Source: Gammaproteobacteria bacterium
Lineage (GTDB): Bacteria > Pseudomonadota > Gammaproteobacteria > Immundisolibacterales > Immundisolibacteraceae
Reading direction: 5' to 3'
NCBI GenBank assembly: GCA_003645395.1
Contig: QNFC01000058.1
Coordinates: forward strand, 1-8,684
DNA length: 8,684 nt
A model generated the notes under the pieces. That model had not been told where the DNA came from, did not search any database, and saw nothing but the letters and a program-made list of their open reading frames with translations. Shown one piece after another: positions 1 through 6,772 of the stretch (position 1 is the first letter of the stretch; each line of letters starts with the position of its first letter). Position numbers and translations under genes: made by a program.

Positions 1-2
1 AT

Positions 3-95
3 ATAGGGCTTCGCCGACTCGAAGCTCGGCCGACTGCAAAGCAGTGCATTGACTGTAAATCGCTATCCGAAATTCGCGAAAAACAGATGGGCTAA
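3..95 (+). CDS. dksA: RNA polymerase-binding factor DksA, C-terminal end (partial)
   Basis: This is the 3' end of a gene entering from the left edge, with 30 codons and a TAA stop at 93–95. The peptide contains IGLRRLEARPTAKQCIDCKS followed by LSEIREKQMG. It is nearly the same as the C-terminus of E. coli DksA, where the corresponding stretch reads GIRRLEARPTADLCIDCKT and ends in EIREKQMAG. The two cysteines of CIDC are the second half of the family's four-Cys zinc finger; the first half lies outside the window. DksA binds the RNA polymerase secondary channel and, with ppGpp, reprogrammes promoters, including those of rRNA and ribosomal protein genes. The gene converges on pnp, and the two hairpins at 254–363 lie between them. 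The AKQ variation before CIDC is minor. A TraR-type paralogue is possible but less likely, given the match through the last residues. Confidence 0.9.
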   Translation: MGLRRLEARPTAKQCIDCKSLSEIREKQMG

Positions 96-253
96 GCCAG
101 AAATACGCCCACTAATGGCAGCGCAAACCTGCTTTCTACCACCCTTACCCTTGGTAATCACTACTACGCCCGCCGAAGTATTTTTCGCGCATTCAAACGG
201 CCGAGCTACAATTTTAAGCTGTGGTGGGCACCTTCAATCATAATCCATACCCG
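96..253. other. Gene-free stretch between dksA and the terminators
   Basis: I see no convincing gene, tRNA or promoter here on either strand. An ATG-started frame (49–243, plus strand) begins inside dksA in another frame, lacks a ribosome-binding site and resembles nothing I know. The dksA frame itself stays open after its stop until a TGA at 294–296, but has no ATG. On the minus strand only very short frames occur. It is most simply the 3' untranslated trailer of dksA. Confidence 0.5.
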
Positions 254-291
254 ACGGCGGAAACCCTGTCAGTCGACAGGGTTTCCGCCGT
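254..291. terminator. Perfect 17-bp hairpin in the dksA/pnp convergent gap
   Basis: The arms 254–270 and 275–291 (the first starting ACGGCGGAAACCC) are exact reverse complements with a 4-nt AGTC loop at 271–274. On the plus strand the stem is followed by TCTGATTACC, so there is no good U-run, and the minus-strand tail lacks one too. Its place 158 nt after the dksA stop suggests a dksA transcript end or a 3'-end stabilising stem. Calling it a terminator is inference; the hairpin itself is plain in the sequence. Confidence 0.6.
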
Positions 292-317
292 TCTGATTAC
301 CACCTCCATAAATAACT

Positions 318-363
318 AAGGGCAACGCAGAGAAACGAGTACTCGTTTCTCTGCGTTGCCCTT
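318..363. terminator. 46-bp perfect palindrome, probable bidirectional terminator of pnp and dksA
   Basis: Every base of 318–340 pairs with 341–363, giving two 23-nt arms around a GAGTACTC centre with no spacer; a folded RNA would open a few central bases as a loop. It starts 25 nt past the pnp stop. On the plus strand the stem runs into CCCTTTTATGG, a short U-run. On the minus strand it is preceded by AAAA and followed by CCCTTAGTTATTTATGG, which is also U-rich. Both directions therefore fit an intrinsic terminator between convergent units. The stem is much longer and more perfect than most intrinsic terminators. Confidence 0.75.
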
Positions 364-387
364 TTATGGTTGCTGAAGCAAATTATG

Positions 388-2472
388 CTATTCGGACGAA
401 TCTTCCAGCAACGCTTTCACGCTCAGACGGATCCGTCCCTGGCGATCAACCTCTAGCACCTTGACCTTGACCACATCACCTTCGGACAGCTTGTCGGATA
501 CTTTCTCTACCCGCTCGTTAGATATCTGTGAGATATGCAGCAAACCATCTCGACCGGGGAGAATGGTTACAAATGCACCAAAGTCCATCAGCTTAACCAC
601 TTTACCTTCGTAGACCGTACCAACCTCGACATCGGCGGTGATCTGCTCAACTAAGCGTCTGGCTTCTTCACCAGCTGACTTGTCGACACTAGCAATGCGC
701 ACGCTTCCGTCATCGTCAATATCAATCGTAGCGCCGGTAGTTTCAGTAATTGATCGAATCGTTGCCCCACCTTTACCGATAACGTCGCGAATTTTTTCTG
801 GGTTAATTTTGATGGAGATAATTCGTGGCGCATAGTCGGACATTTCCTCACGCGGAGAATCAATTGCGCTGTCCATACACTCAAGAATGTGCAACCGACC
901 TTCACGTGCCTGGTCCAGCGCCACCCCCATAATTTCACCGGTGATACCGGTTACCTTGATATCCATCTGTAGCGCTGTGACACCGTTGCGAGTTCCGGCT
1001 ACCTTAAAATCCATATCACCAAGATGATCCTCGTCACCGAGAATGTCGCTTAGCACCGCAAAACGGGAATCGTCTTTAATAAGTCCCATAGCAATACCGG
1101 CCACAGCTGCTTTCAACGGTACACCAGCATCCATCATCGCGAGACTACCACCGCAGACCGAGGCCATCGAGCTTGAACCGTTCGATTCGGTGATCTCAGA
1201 AACAACGCGCAACGTATAGGGGAACTCTTCGCGAGTCGGCACCAGCGCAGTCAGTGCCCGCTTAGCCAGGCGCCCATGGCCCAGTTCCCGACGTTTAGTG
1301 ACCCCCATTCGGCCGGTCTCGCCAACACAATAAGGAGGGAAATTGTAATGCAACATAAAACTATCTTTGTATTCGCCTTGCAGCGCATCAATTACTTGTG
1401 CATCGCGCTCAGTACCCAACGTAGTCACCACTAGCGCCTGGGTTTCGCCACGAGTGAACAGGGCAGAACCATGAGTACGCGGCAAAACTCCCGTGCGAAT
1501 TGTGATCGGCCGAACATCGCGAGTGGAACGGCCATCAATACGCGGTTCACCGCTTAAAATTGCTCCGCGTACGGTAGCGCTCTCGATATCGTGCAACGCT
1601 TCAAGCGCTTCTTCCAATCCATCTGCATTATCCGCAAACTCACCCTTCAAACGAGTCCGTAGAGCCTTAACCGCATCCTGACGGGCTGATTTTTCGCGAA
1701 TTTTATAGGCTTGTTTAACATCGTTTTCGTAACCAGCGTTGACCTGATCGACAATAGCCTGATCGGCAACCGGTGGCTGCCAATCCCACGCAGGTTGGCG
1801 GGCTTGATCGACAAACTCATTAATGGCAACGATGACTTTCTGCAACTCTTCCTGACCGAAAACAACAGCGTTAAGCATTACCTCTTCGCTCAGTTGGCCA
1901 GCCTCAGACTCAACCATGACCACGCCGGATTCGATACCGGCGACAATAAGGTTAAGTTCAGTAGCATCCATCTGGTCAAGGTCAGGGTTGAGGACATACT
2001 CACCATCGATATAGCCAACACGCACTGCTGCTACTGGCCCCTGGTACGGACAACCAGATAAAGCTAGCGCAGCGGAAGCACCAATCAGCGCCGGAACATC
2101 GGGATTGACCTTGTCATCAGCAGAAACGACCGTCGCGACGATTTGAATTTCGTTATAAAACCCTTCCGGAAATAGCGGCCGAACCGAGCGATCAATTAAT
2201 CGCGAGGTAAGGGTCGCATTTTCGGAAGGCCGCGCTTCACGCTTAAAGAAACCACCGGGTATCTTGCCGGCCGCGTAATATTTCTCGATAAAATCGACTG
2301 TCAGCGGGAAAAAGTCCTGCCCGGCTCGAGCCTCAGTGCGGCCTGTCATGGCCACCAGAACAACGGTCTCGCCTAAAGTGACGACGACACTATTGGCTTG
2401 TCGGGCGACTTCGCCGGTTTCCAGCACAAGCGTGTGCTGCCCAAACTGAATTTCTTTCCTGATGGCTGTCAC
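388..2472 (-). CDS. pnp: Polyribonucleotide nucleotidyltransferase (PNPase)
   Basis: PNPase is a phosphorolytic 3'→5' exoribonuclease that releases nucleoside diphosphates and takes part in mRNA decay and RNA quality control, often with RNase E. The 694-residue product is complete; E. coli has 711, with a longer C-terminal tail. The first RNase PH-like domain spans about 1–215 (GQDFFPLTVD at 51–60, RLIDRSVRPLFPEGF at 91–105). An alpha-helical linker follows, then the second RNase PH core at about 310–545. This core carries TESNGSSSMASVCGG (428–442), of the phosphate site, and DILGDEDHLGDMDFK (476–490), whose D480 and D486 match the catalytic aspartates. The KH domain has IGKGG at 565–569, and an S1 domain runs from about 618 to 686. 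The start is GTG at 2472–2470, with AGAGAG 5 nt upstream; the nearby ATG at 2477–2475 meets TGA after two codons. It is the last gene of the operon, 88 nt after rpsO. Confidence 0.98.
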   Translation of the reverse strand: MTAIRKEIQFGQHTLVLETGEVARQANSVVVTLGETVVLVAMTGRTEARAGQDFFPLTVDFIEKYYAAGKIPGGFFKREARPSENATLTSRLIDRSVRPLFPEGFYNEIQIVATVVSADDKVNPDVPALIGASAALALSGCPYQGPVAAVRVGYIDGEYVLNPDLDQMDATELNLIVAGIESGVVMVESEAGQLSEEVMLNAVVFGQEELQKVIVAINEFVDQARQPAWDWQPPVADQAIVDQVNAGYENDVKQAYKIREKSARQDAVKALRTRLKGEFADNADGLEEALEALHDIESATVRGAILSGEPRIDGRSTRDVRPITIRTGVLPRTHGSALFTRGETQALVVTTLGTERDAQVIDALQGEYKDSFMLHYNFPPYCVGETGRMGVTKRRELGHGRLAKRALTALVPTREEFPYTLRVVSEITESNGSSSMASVCGGSLAMMDAGVPLKAAVAGIAMGLIKDDSRFAVLSDILGDEDHLGDMDFKVAGTRNGVTALQMDIKVTGITGEIMGVALDQAREGRLHILECMDSAIDSPREEMSDYAPRIISIKINPEKIRDVIGKGGATIRSITETTGATIDIDDDGSVRIASVDKSAGEEARRLVEQITADVEVGTVYEGKVVKLMDFGAFVTILPGRDGLLHISQISNERVEKVSDKLSEGDVVKVKVLEVDRQGRIRLSVKALLEDSSE

Positions 2473-2483
2473 GGCATCTCTCT
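2469..2483 (-). promoter_or_regulatory. pnp ribosome-binding site with nested ATG–CCG–TGA and GTG start
   Basis: The minus strand shows AGAGAG at 2483–2478, directly followed by ATG (2477–2475), CCG and TGA (2471–2469). The pnp GTG start is at 2472–2470, so GTGA overlaps the end of the two-codon frame. Spacing decides the start: the purine-rich site is 5 nt from GTG but 0 nt from ATG, and only GTG opens the PNPase frame. E. coli pnp also uses a non-ATG start (TTG). Confidence 0.6.
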
Positions 2484-2519
2484 AATGATTGATTTACTTT
2501 GGATGAATCTGGTGGACAC

Positions 2520-2557
2520 TTAGCCGCCATTGCCGCCGCAGCGGCAAGATTGGCTAA
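2520..2557 (-). promoter_or_regulatory. Stem-loop in the rpsO–pnp intergenic region
   Basis: Starting 3 nt after the rpsO TAA, the transcript can form an outer 6-bp stem (TTAGCC with GGCTAA) and an inner perfect 7-bp stem (TTGCCGC with GCGGCAA). A 4/4-nt internal loop separates them and a TGCG loop closes the hairpin. In E. coli this position holds the rpsO attenuator-terminator, followed by the RNase III-cut hairpins that begin PNPase autoregulation. Here the stem is followed by GTGTCCACC with no U-run, so a processing or stabilising role fits better than strong termination. I see no second long hairpin in the rest of the pnp leader. Confidence 0.55.
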
Positions 2558-2560
2558 TTA

Positions 2561-2830
2561 TTACTTGCGCAGGCCTAAGCTACTAACCACTTCACGGTAA
2601 CGAGTTGAGTCTTTCTTTTTTAGGTAGTCAAGCAATTTACGACGCTGGTTAACGACCCGCAACAAACCCTGGCGGGAATGATGATCGTGTTTGTGCGTTT
2701 TAAAATGTTCAGTGAGATAGTCAAGTCGCGACGAAAGCAGAGCAATCTGCACTTCTGGAGAACCAGTGTCACCCTCGGCCCGCTGATACTTCTTTACAAC
2801 GTCTGACTTATTCTCTGCGGTTAAAACCAT
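2561..2830 (-). CDS. rpsO: 30S ribosomal protein S15
   Basis: S15 is a primary 16S rRNA-binding protein that folds the central-domain three-way junction and lets S6/S18 join the platform. The product is 89 residues, the same length as E. coli S15, and ends SSLGLRK. Visible family signatures are DTGSPEVQIALL (21–32) and the stretch from LTEHFKTHKHDHHSRQGLL (39–57) to QRRKLLDYL (62–70). The rRNA-contacting H42, D49 and S52 are kept. The ATG at 2830–2828 was chosen because it gives the family length and has GGAG at 2843–2840 with a 9-nt spacer. A TTG five codons upstream overlaps that site and is rejected. In E. coli S15 represses its own translation by binding its leader. Here only 64 nt separate the gene from truB, and I could not identify an operator. 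Confidence 0.98.
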   Translation of the reverse strand: MVLTAENKSDVVKKYQRAEGDTGSPEVQIALLSSRLDYLTEHFKTHKHDHHSRQGLLRVVNQRRKLLDYLKKKDSTRYREVVSSLGLRK

Positions 2831-2859
2831 ATTAATAAACTCCAAAATTTAGCAATAAC

Positions 2860-2888
2860 AATTTAGTTAAATACTCTAAAACCGGCAA
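2860..2888 (-). promoter_or_regulatory. Candidate rpsO promoter (weak)
   Basis: In the AT-rich 64-nt gap between truB and rpsO, the minus strand has TTGCCG (2888–2883) and TAAATT (2865–2860) separated by 17 nt. Each matches the sigma-70 consensus at four of six positions. E. coli has an rpsO promoter in the same place. In such AT-rich sequence other pairings are possible, for example TTGATT at 2892–2887, so the exact boxes are uncertain. Confidence 0.3.
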
Positions 2889-2894
2889 TCAATT

Positions 2895-3812
2895 CTAGTG
2901 CTGCATCATCCGCCTGGGCCTAACAGATCCGTCAGCGTCAAGCTCACCGACGCCGATAAACCGGCCCGACGAGAAAAGCGCCACTGCTTGCTTAACTGCA
3001 GTAGGGTCTACCGATACTATTTGACCACCCTTTAGTCGCGTGGCCTGCTCAGCAGAAACGTTAAGTTGACCAAGCCCTTCCACCAGGGTTTCGGTAGGCA
3101 ACAACTTCGGCAGCACCTGATCATCATTACCAGCGATAGATTCCAGGTCTGACAATGAAACCGCCTGACCAATACCCAGGTTACCGGCAGCAAGGCGCCT
3201 AAGCTGAATCACATGCGCACCGCATTCCAGCGCTGCGCCAAGGTCTACGACCAGACTACGAATATAAGTGCCTTTACTGCAGCTGATTTCGAATGTCGCT
3301 TCTACTCCGGTAAAATCAGTTAAATCAAACTGAGATACTTCGACCTGACGGAGCTTCGGCTCAATATCAATGCCGCCGCGCGCATAATCGCATAACCGCC
3401 GGCCGTCAACCTTAATCGCCGAATAGACCGGCGGTCGCTGGCTAATCTTGCCGACAAACTGCGGTAATAAATCACGAATTGTATCTTCGTCAGCGGGCAC
3501 GTCAAAACCAGTAGAAACGATCTCACCCTCGAGATCTCCGGTATCAGACACCGCCCCGAAGCGTGCAGTGACCCGATAACGCTTGTTCGCCTCTAACTGA
3601 AAACGGGAAAACTTAGTCGCTTCACCCAGGCAAATTGGCAACAAACCTGTCGCTAACGGATCTAACGTACCGGTGTGCCCGGCTTTTTTTGCCCGCAGCA
3701 GCCACTTAACCTTTTGCAAGGCCTGGTTGGAACTGACACCACTTGGCTTATCTAGCAAAAAAAGTCCATTTAAGTCCCGCTTTACCCGAACGGGCTTTTC
3801 AGTAAGTTCCAT
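2895..3812 (-). CDS. truB: tRNA pseudouridine(55) synthase TruB
   Basis: TruB isomerises U55 in the T-loop of nearly all tRNAs to pseudouridine and also helps tRNA fold. The product is 305 residues (E. coli 314). Visible motifs are NGLFLLDKPSGVSSN (15–29), GHTGTLDPLATGLLPICLGEA from residue 45, with D51 as the catalytic aspartate, RPPVYSAIKVDGRRLCDYAR (126–145, with a conserved Tyr), CSKGTYIRSLVVDLG (178–192) and a C-terminal PUA-like region with GRFIGVGELDADG (283–295). The start is the ATG at 3812–3810, giving MELTEKPVRVKRDLNG, which aligns with the E. coli N-terminus. An in-frame start 25 codons upstream would lie wholly inside rbfA and add non-family sequence. The gene overlaps the end of rbfA by 14 nt in another frame. 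The ribosome-binding site is weak (GGA 5 nt upstream), so translational coupling to rbfA is likely. Confidence 0.97.
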   Translation of the reverse strand: MELTEKPVRVKRDLNGLFLLDKPSGVSSNQALQKVKWLLRAKKAGHTGTLDPLATGLLPICLGEATKFSRFQLEANKRYRVTARFGAVSDTGDLEGEIVSTGFDVPADEDTIRDLLPQFVGKISQRPPVYSAIKVDGRRLCDYARGGIDIEPKLRQVEVSQFDLTDFTGVEATFEISCSKGTYIRSLVVDLGAALECGAHVIQLRRLAAGNLGIGQAVSLSDLESIAGNDDQVLPKLLPTETLVEGLGQLNVSAEQATRLKGGQIVSVDPTAVKQAVALFSSGRFIGVGELDADGSVRPRRMMQH

Positions 3813-4155
3813 CTTTATCCGCTGCAGCCCGCAATAATTCATCAATTCTGCCACTTTGCCGTGGAAGATGATCAACCACAAAATCAAGCCGTGGCACTCG
3901 TCTGCTATTCAATCTTTTCGCAATCCCGCGACGAAGAAATCCCGCCGCATGCTGCAAACCTGCAAGAGTCTGATCAGTATCGTCCGTACCAAGATGAGTA
4001 AAATAGACCTTTGCAACGGAAAGGTCTGGGCTTACATCAACTGACGAGAAACTGATTAACGTATCAAGCCGGGGGTCTTTCAGCGTACGTAAAAGCTCTG
4101 GCAATTCGCGCTGAATTGCATGCCCAACGCGACGGCGACGATCTACACTCGACAC
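3799..4155 (-). CDS. rbfA: 30S ribosome-binding factor RbfA
   Basis: RbfA is a small KH-fold protein that binds immature 30S subunits near helix 1 of 16S rRNA. It is needed for late 16S processing and growth in the cold. The product is 118 residues against 133 in E. coli, the difference lying mainly in a shorter C-terminal tail. Family features are RRRRVGHAIQREL (6–18), KDPRL (26–30), VDVSPDLSVAKVYFT (39–53), the AAGFLR element (70–75) with the Ala-x-x kink region of this KH fold, and RRVPRLDFVVD (85–95). The start is GTG at 4155–4153, with GAGGG at 4166–4162 and a 6-nt spacer. It lies 12 nt after the infB stop and no better ATG is available. The 3' end overlaps the truB start. Confidence 0.95.
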   Translation of the reverse strand: MSSVDRRRRVGHAIQRELPELLRTLKDPRLDTLISFSSVDVSPDLSVAKVYFTHLGTDDTDQTLAGLQHAAGFLRRGIAKRLNSRRVPRLDFVVDHLPRQSGRIDELLRAAADKDGTY

Positions 4156-4167
4156 TCAAAACCCTCG

Positions 4168-6744
4168 CTAAAGCTTACGTTCAACTTGAACCCGCTCAAA
4201 GCACTCAATTTGATCACCTGGCTGAACGTCGTCATATCCGCTAACACCAATACCACATTCGGTACCGCTCTTAACTTCCTGTACGTCATCTTTAAATCTG
4301 CGCAAGGATTCTAATTCACCCTCATAGACGACTACATCGTCACGAAGAACTCGAATCGGCGCGTCCCGCCTAACCCGGCCTTCGGTAACCATGGACCCGG
4401 CGATATCCCCATATTTCGGCGACCGAAACACTTCACGAACCTGAGCAAGCCCGATGATCTGTTGCGAAAACTCAGGCGCGAGCATGCCAGTCAGCGCCTG
4501 GCGTACATCATCAATCACTTCGTAGATAATACTGTGATAACGCAAATCAATCCCACTATCCTGGATCAATTTACGTGCCGTCGCATCAGCCCTGACGTTA
4601 AAGCCAATTATCAAGGCTGAACCGGAGATGGCCAAATTAACATCAGTCTCGGTAATTGCACCCACACCGCTATGCAAAACCTTAACTGCAACCTCATCAT
4701 TCGGCAATTCCATCAAAGAGGAGACCAACGCCTCAGAGGAACCTCGAACGTCTGCTTTAATGATGACGTTTAGTATGCTGACTTTATTACTGGCTAACTG
4801 ACTGAAAATATCCTCGGTCGAAGTTACTGCCTGACTGGCCAATTCCTTTTCTCTGCGTTGAACGCGGCGAAATCCGGCTATTTCGCGCGCTTTTTTCTCG
4901 TCAGCAACAACATTAACCTCGTCTCCCACCTCGGGCGCGCCAGAAAGCCCAACTATCTCAACAGGGATTGATGGCCCCACGTTCAATAGCTTTTGACCAC
5001 TATCACTGGTCAAGACGCGGGCACGACCAAATTCAGAACCGGCGAGAACGATATTCCCCTGCGAAAGCAGACCTTGCTGAACCAATACCGTGGCTACGGG
5101 TCCACGGCCACGATCTAACCGGGACTCGATAACCGTTCCTCGGCCGGGCCCTTCAGCGGGCGCTGTCAATTCGAGTAATTCAGCCTGAACGGTAAGCGCC
5201 TCCAGAAGGTCATCAACACCGGCACCAGTTTTAGCGGAAATTTCTACAAACTGCGCATCTCCGCCCCAATCGTCCGGCGCAACCCCATGAGAAGAGAGCT
5301 CCTGCTTAACCCGATCCGGATCAGCGCCCTCTTTATCCATTTTATTAACGGCAACAACAATCGGCACTCCAGTCTCGTGCGCATGGGCAATGGCCTCAAG
5401 CGTCTGGGGCATCACACCATCATCGGCTGCGACTACCAACACCACAATGTCGGTTAATTTGGCACCACGTTGACGCATTGCAGAAAACGCCTCATGCCCT
5501 GGGGTATCAAGAAAGGTAATCGCACCGTGCTCGGTGGCGACATGATAGGCACCAATATGTTGAGTAATTCCGCCGCTCTCACCGGCTGCCACTCGGGCGT
5601 TGCGAATATGATCGAGCAGGGTCGTCTTTCCATGATCAACATGACCCATGACGGTAATCACGGGAGGCCGAGGCTCAACTTCACCCAGACCCCTTGTCAG
5701 ATCATCCTCAGGATTATCAGACCCTGCCACGCTAGCTTTATGGCCCATTTCTTCGGCAACCAGAATTGCCATATCCTGATCAATGACCTGGTTAATAGTA
5801 ACCATCTGCCCCATTTTCATCAGGGCCTTTATCACTTCACCTGCTTTAATCGTCAGACGACTGGCCAATTCGGCGACAGTGATCGTCTCGCCAACTTCGA
5901 TTTCCTTGACCTGTACGCCGGTCGGCATTTCAAACGCATGCTCAGTAGACTTGCTGGACGGGCGATGAGCCTTGCTACGGCGACGTTTGCTTGCAAGCCC
6001 GCCAAGCACATTACCTTTTTGAGATTTAGATTTGGCAGCCTGCTTGGATTTTTTCCGTGCTCCACGCTCACCCTCTTTAACGGGTGTTGGAACAGCACGA
6101 TTTGCAACAACGGCCGGGGCAGCTGTGGGTTTAGAATCAGCAACGGATGGATCTTTGGCCGCAGTCGCCGTTTCACTACCGGCCTCGACATTCGCTTCCG
6201 GCTTAACACCCACGACTTCAGGTTGCTCGCCTGCAGAGTCGGCCGATATAGCGTCGGCAACACCTCTTTCAGCAACAGAAACCTCAGCCAATTCGGGAAC
6301 AGCACCGTTCTCCTCACCACCTCCAGGCGACATGTCGTCCGTAGAAGCGTCAGCCGGTGTCACGGCGGAAACTTCCTCTTCGATTATTTCAGGAACCTCC
6401 TCGACTTCTTCGCGTTTTATGAAGGTTCGCTTTTTGCGCACCGTTACGCTGACTTTTTCACTTTTTGAGGAGCTTAAACGACTACGATTTGCAGCGCCTC
6501 CGCTCTGGCGCAACTCACTGGTTACGTTTCGTCGCAGCGTAACCTTACGGGGTTTAGCATCAGTGTCTGCTGACTCCACACCGTGTGACTTCCGTAAAAA
6601 CAGTAGCAGCTGAGTCTTCTGCTCACTACTAATTTGTGAATCGGCACCGCTTACCTCAACTCCGGCCTCGGCAAGCTGGGCAAGCAGCTTGTCTACCGGA
6701 ATATTAACGCTGTTAGCAAAATCTTCGACTGAAACCGTTTTCAT
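4168..6744 (-). CDS. infB: Translation initiation factor IF-2
   Basis: IF-2 is the GTPase that places fMet-tRNA on the 30S subunit and promotes 50S joining. The product is 858 residues (E. coli 890). It begins with an IF2_N domain (1–52), then a long charged, Ala/Glu/Lys-rich linker (about 60–270) with basic clusters such as RKKSKQAAKSKSQK (230–243) and KRRRSK (253–258). A second IF2_N domain lies at about 273–337. The GTPase domain has GHVDHGKT (367–374, P-loop), GGITQHIG (391–398, switch I), DTPGHEAF (413–420), NKMD (467–470) and SAKTG (503–507). Domain II and the C-terminal fMet-tRNA-binding region follow, the latter including SPKYGDIAGSMVTEG (775–789). The start is ATG at 6744–6742, 28 nt after nusA, with AGG 6 nt upstream. 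I saw no well-placed internal start for a shorter IF2-beta form. Confidence 0.98.
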   Translation of the reverse strand: MKTVSVEDFANSVNIPVDKLLAQLAEAGVEVSGADSQISSEQKTQLLLFLRKSHGVESADTDAKPRKVTLRRNVTSELRQSGGAANRSRLSSSKSEKVSVTVRKKRTFIKREEVEEVPEIIEEEVSAVTPADASTDDMSPGGGEENGAVPELAEVSVAERGVADAISADSAGEQPEVVGVKPEANVEAGSETATAAKDPSVADSKPTAAPAVVANRAVPTPVKEGERGARKKSKQAAKSKSQKGNVLGGLASKRRRSKAHRPSSKSTEHAFEMPTGVQVKEIEVGETITVAELASRLTIKAGEVIKALMKMGQMVTINQVIDQDMAILVAEEMGHKASVAGSDNPEDDLTRGLGEVEPRPPVITVMGHVDHGKTTLLDHIRNARVAAGESGGITQHIGAYHVATEHGAITFLDTPGHEAFSAMRQRGAKLTDIVVLVVAADDGVMPQTLEAIAHAHETGVPIVVAVNKMDKEGADPDRVKQELSSHGVAPDDWGGDAQFVEISAKTGAGVDDLLEALTVQAELLELTAPAEGPGRGTVIESRLDRGRGPVATVLVQQGLLSQGNIVLAGSEFGRARVLTSDSGQKLLNVGPSIPVEIVGLSGAPEVGDEVNVVADEKKAREIAGFRRVQRREKELASQAVTSTEDIFSQLASNKVSILNVIIKADVRGSSEALVSSLMELPNDEVAVKVLHSGVGAITETDVNLAISGSALIIGFNVRADATARKLIQDSGIDLRYHSIIYEVIDDVRQALTGMLAPEFSQQIIGLAQVREVFRSPKYGDIAGSMVTEGRVRRDAPIRVLRDDVVVYEGELESLRRFKDDVQEVKSGTECGIGVSGYDDVQPGDQIECFERVQVERKL

Positions 6745-6772
6745 TACGCGCCTACTTTCCTACCCTTTGGGT

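Noticed and set aside
49..243. Possible 64-residue plus-strand gene at the left end
   Set aside because: It starts within dksA in another frame, has no ribosome-binding site and resembles no known family.
96..296. Readthrough extension of DksA: the frame stays open for 66 codons past its TAA
   Set aside because: DksA ends at its normal family length. The extension has no Met codon, runs into the 254–291 hairpin, and an open stretch of this length is within reach of chance.
2831..2845. TTG start five codons upstream for rpsO
   Set aside because: The TTG overlaps the GGAG ribosome-binding site of the ATG at 2830, which gives the exact 89-residue length of S15.
3813..3887. 25-residue N-terminal extension of TruB
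   Set aside because: It lies entirely in rbfA coding sequence, is unlike TruB N-termini, and the internal ATG at 3812 gives the family length.
5926..6333. Internal start for a shorter IF2 form at Met138 (6333) or Met273 (5928)
   Set aside because: Neither has a well-placed purine-rich ribosome-binding site upstream, so I have no sequence support for it.
5470..6468. Long plus-strand open frame (332 codons) opposite infB, with further ones at 6032–6613 and 5853–6320
   Set aside because: They lie inside infB, mostly opposite or out of frame with its biased linker and GTPase regions. Their products are compositionally odd, show no family features, and infB is intact. Shadow frames.
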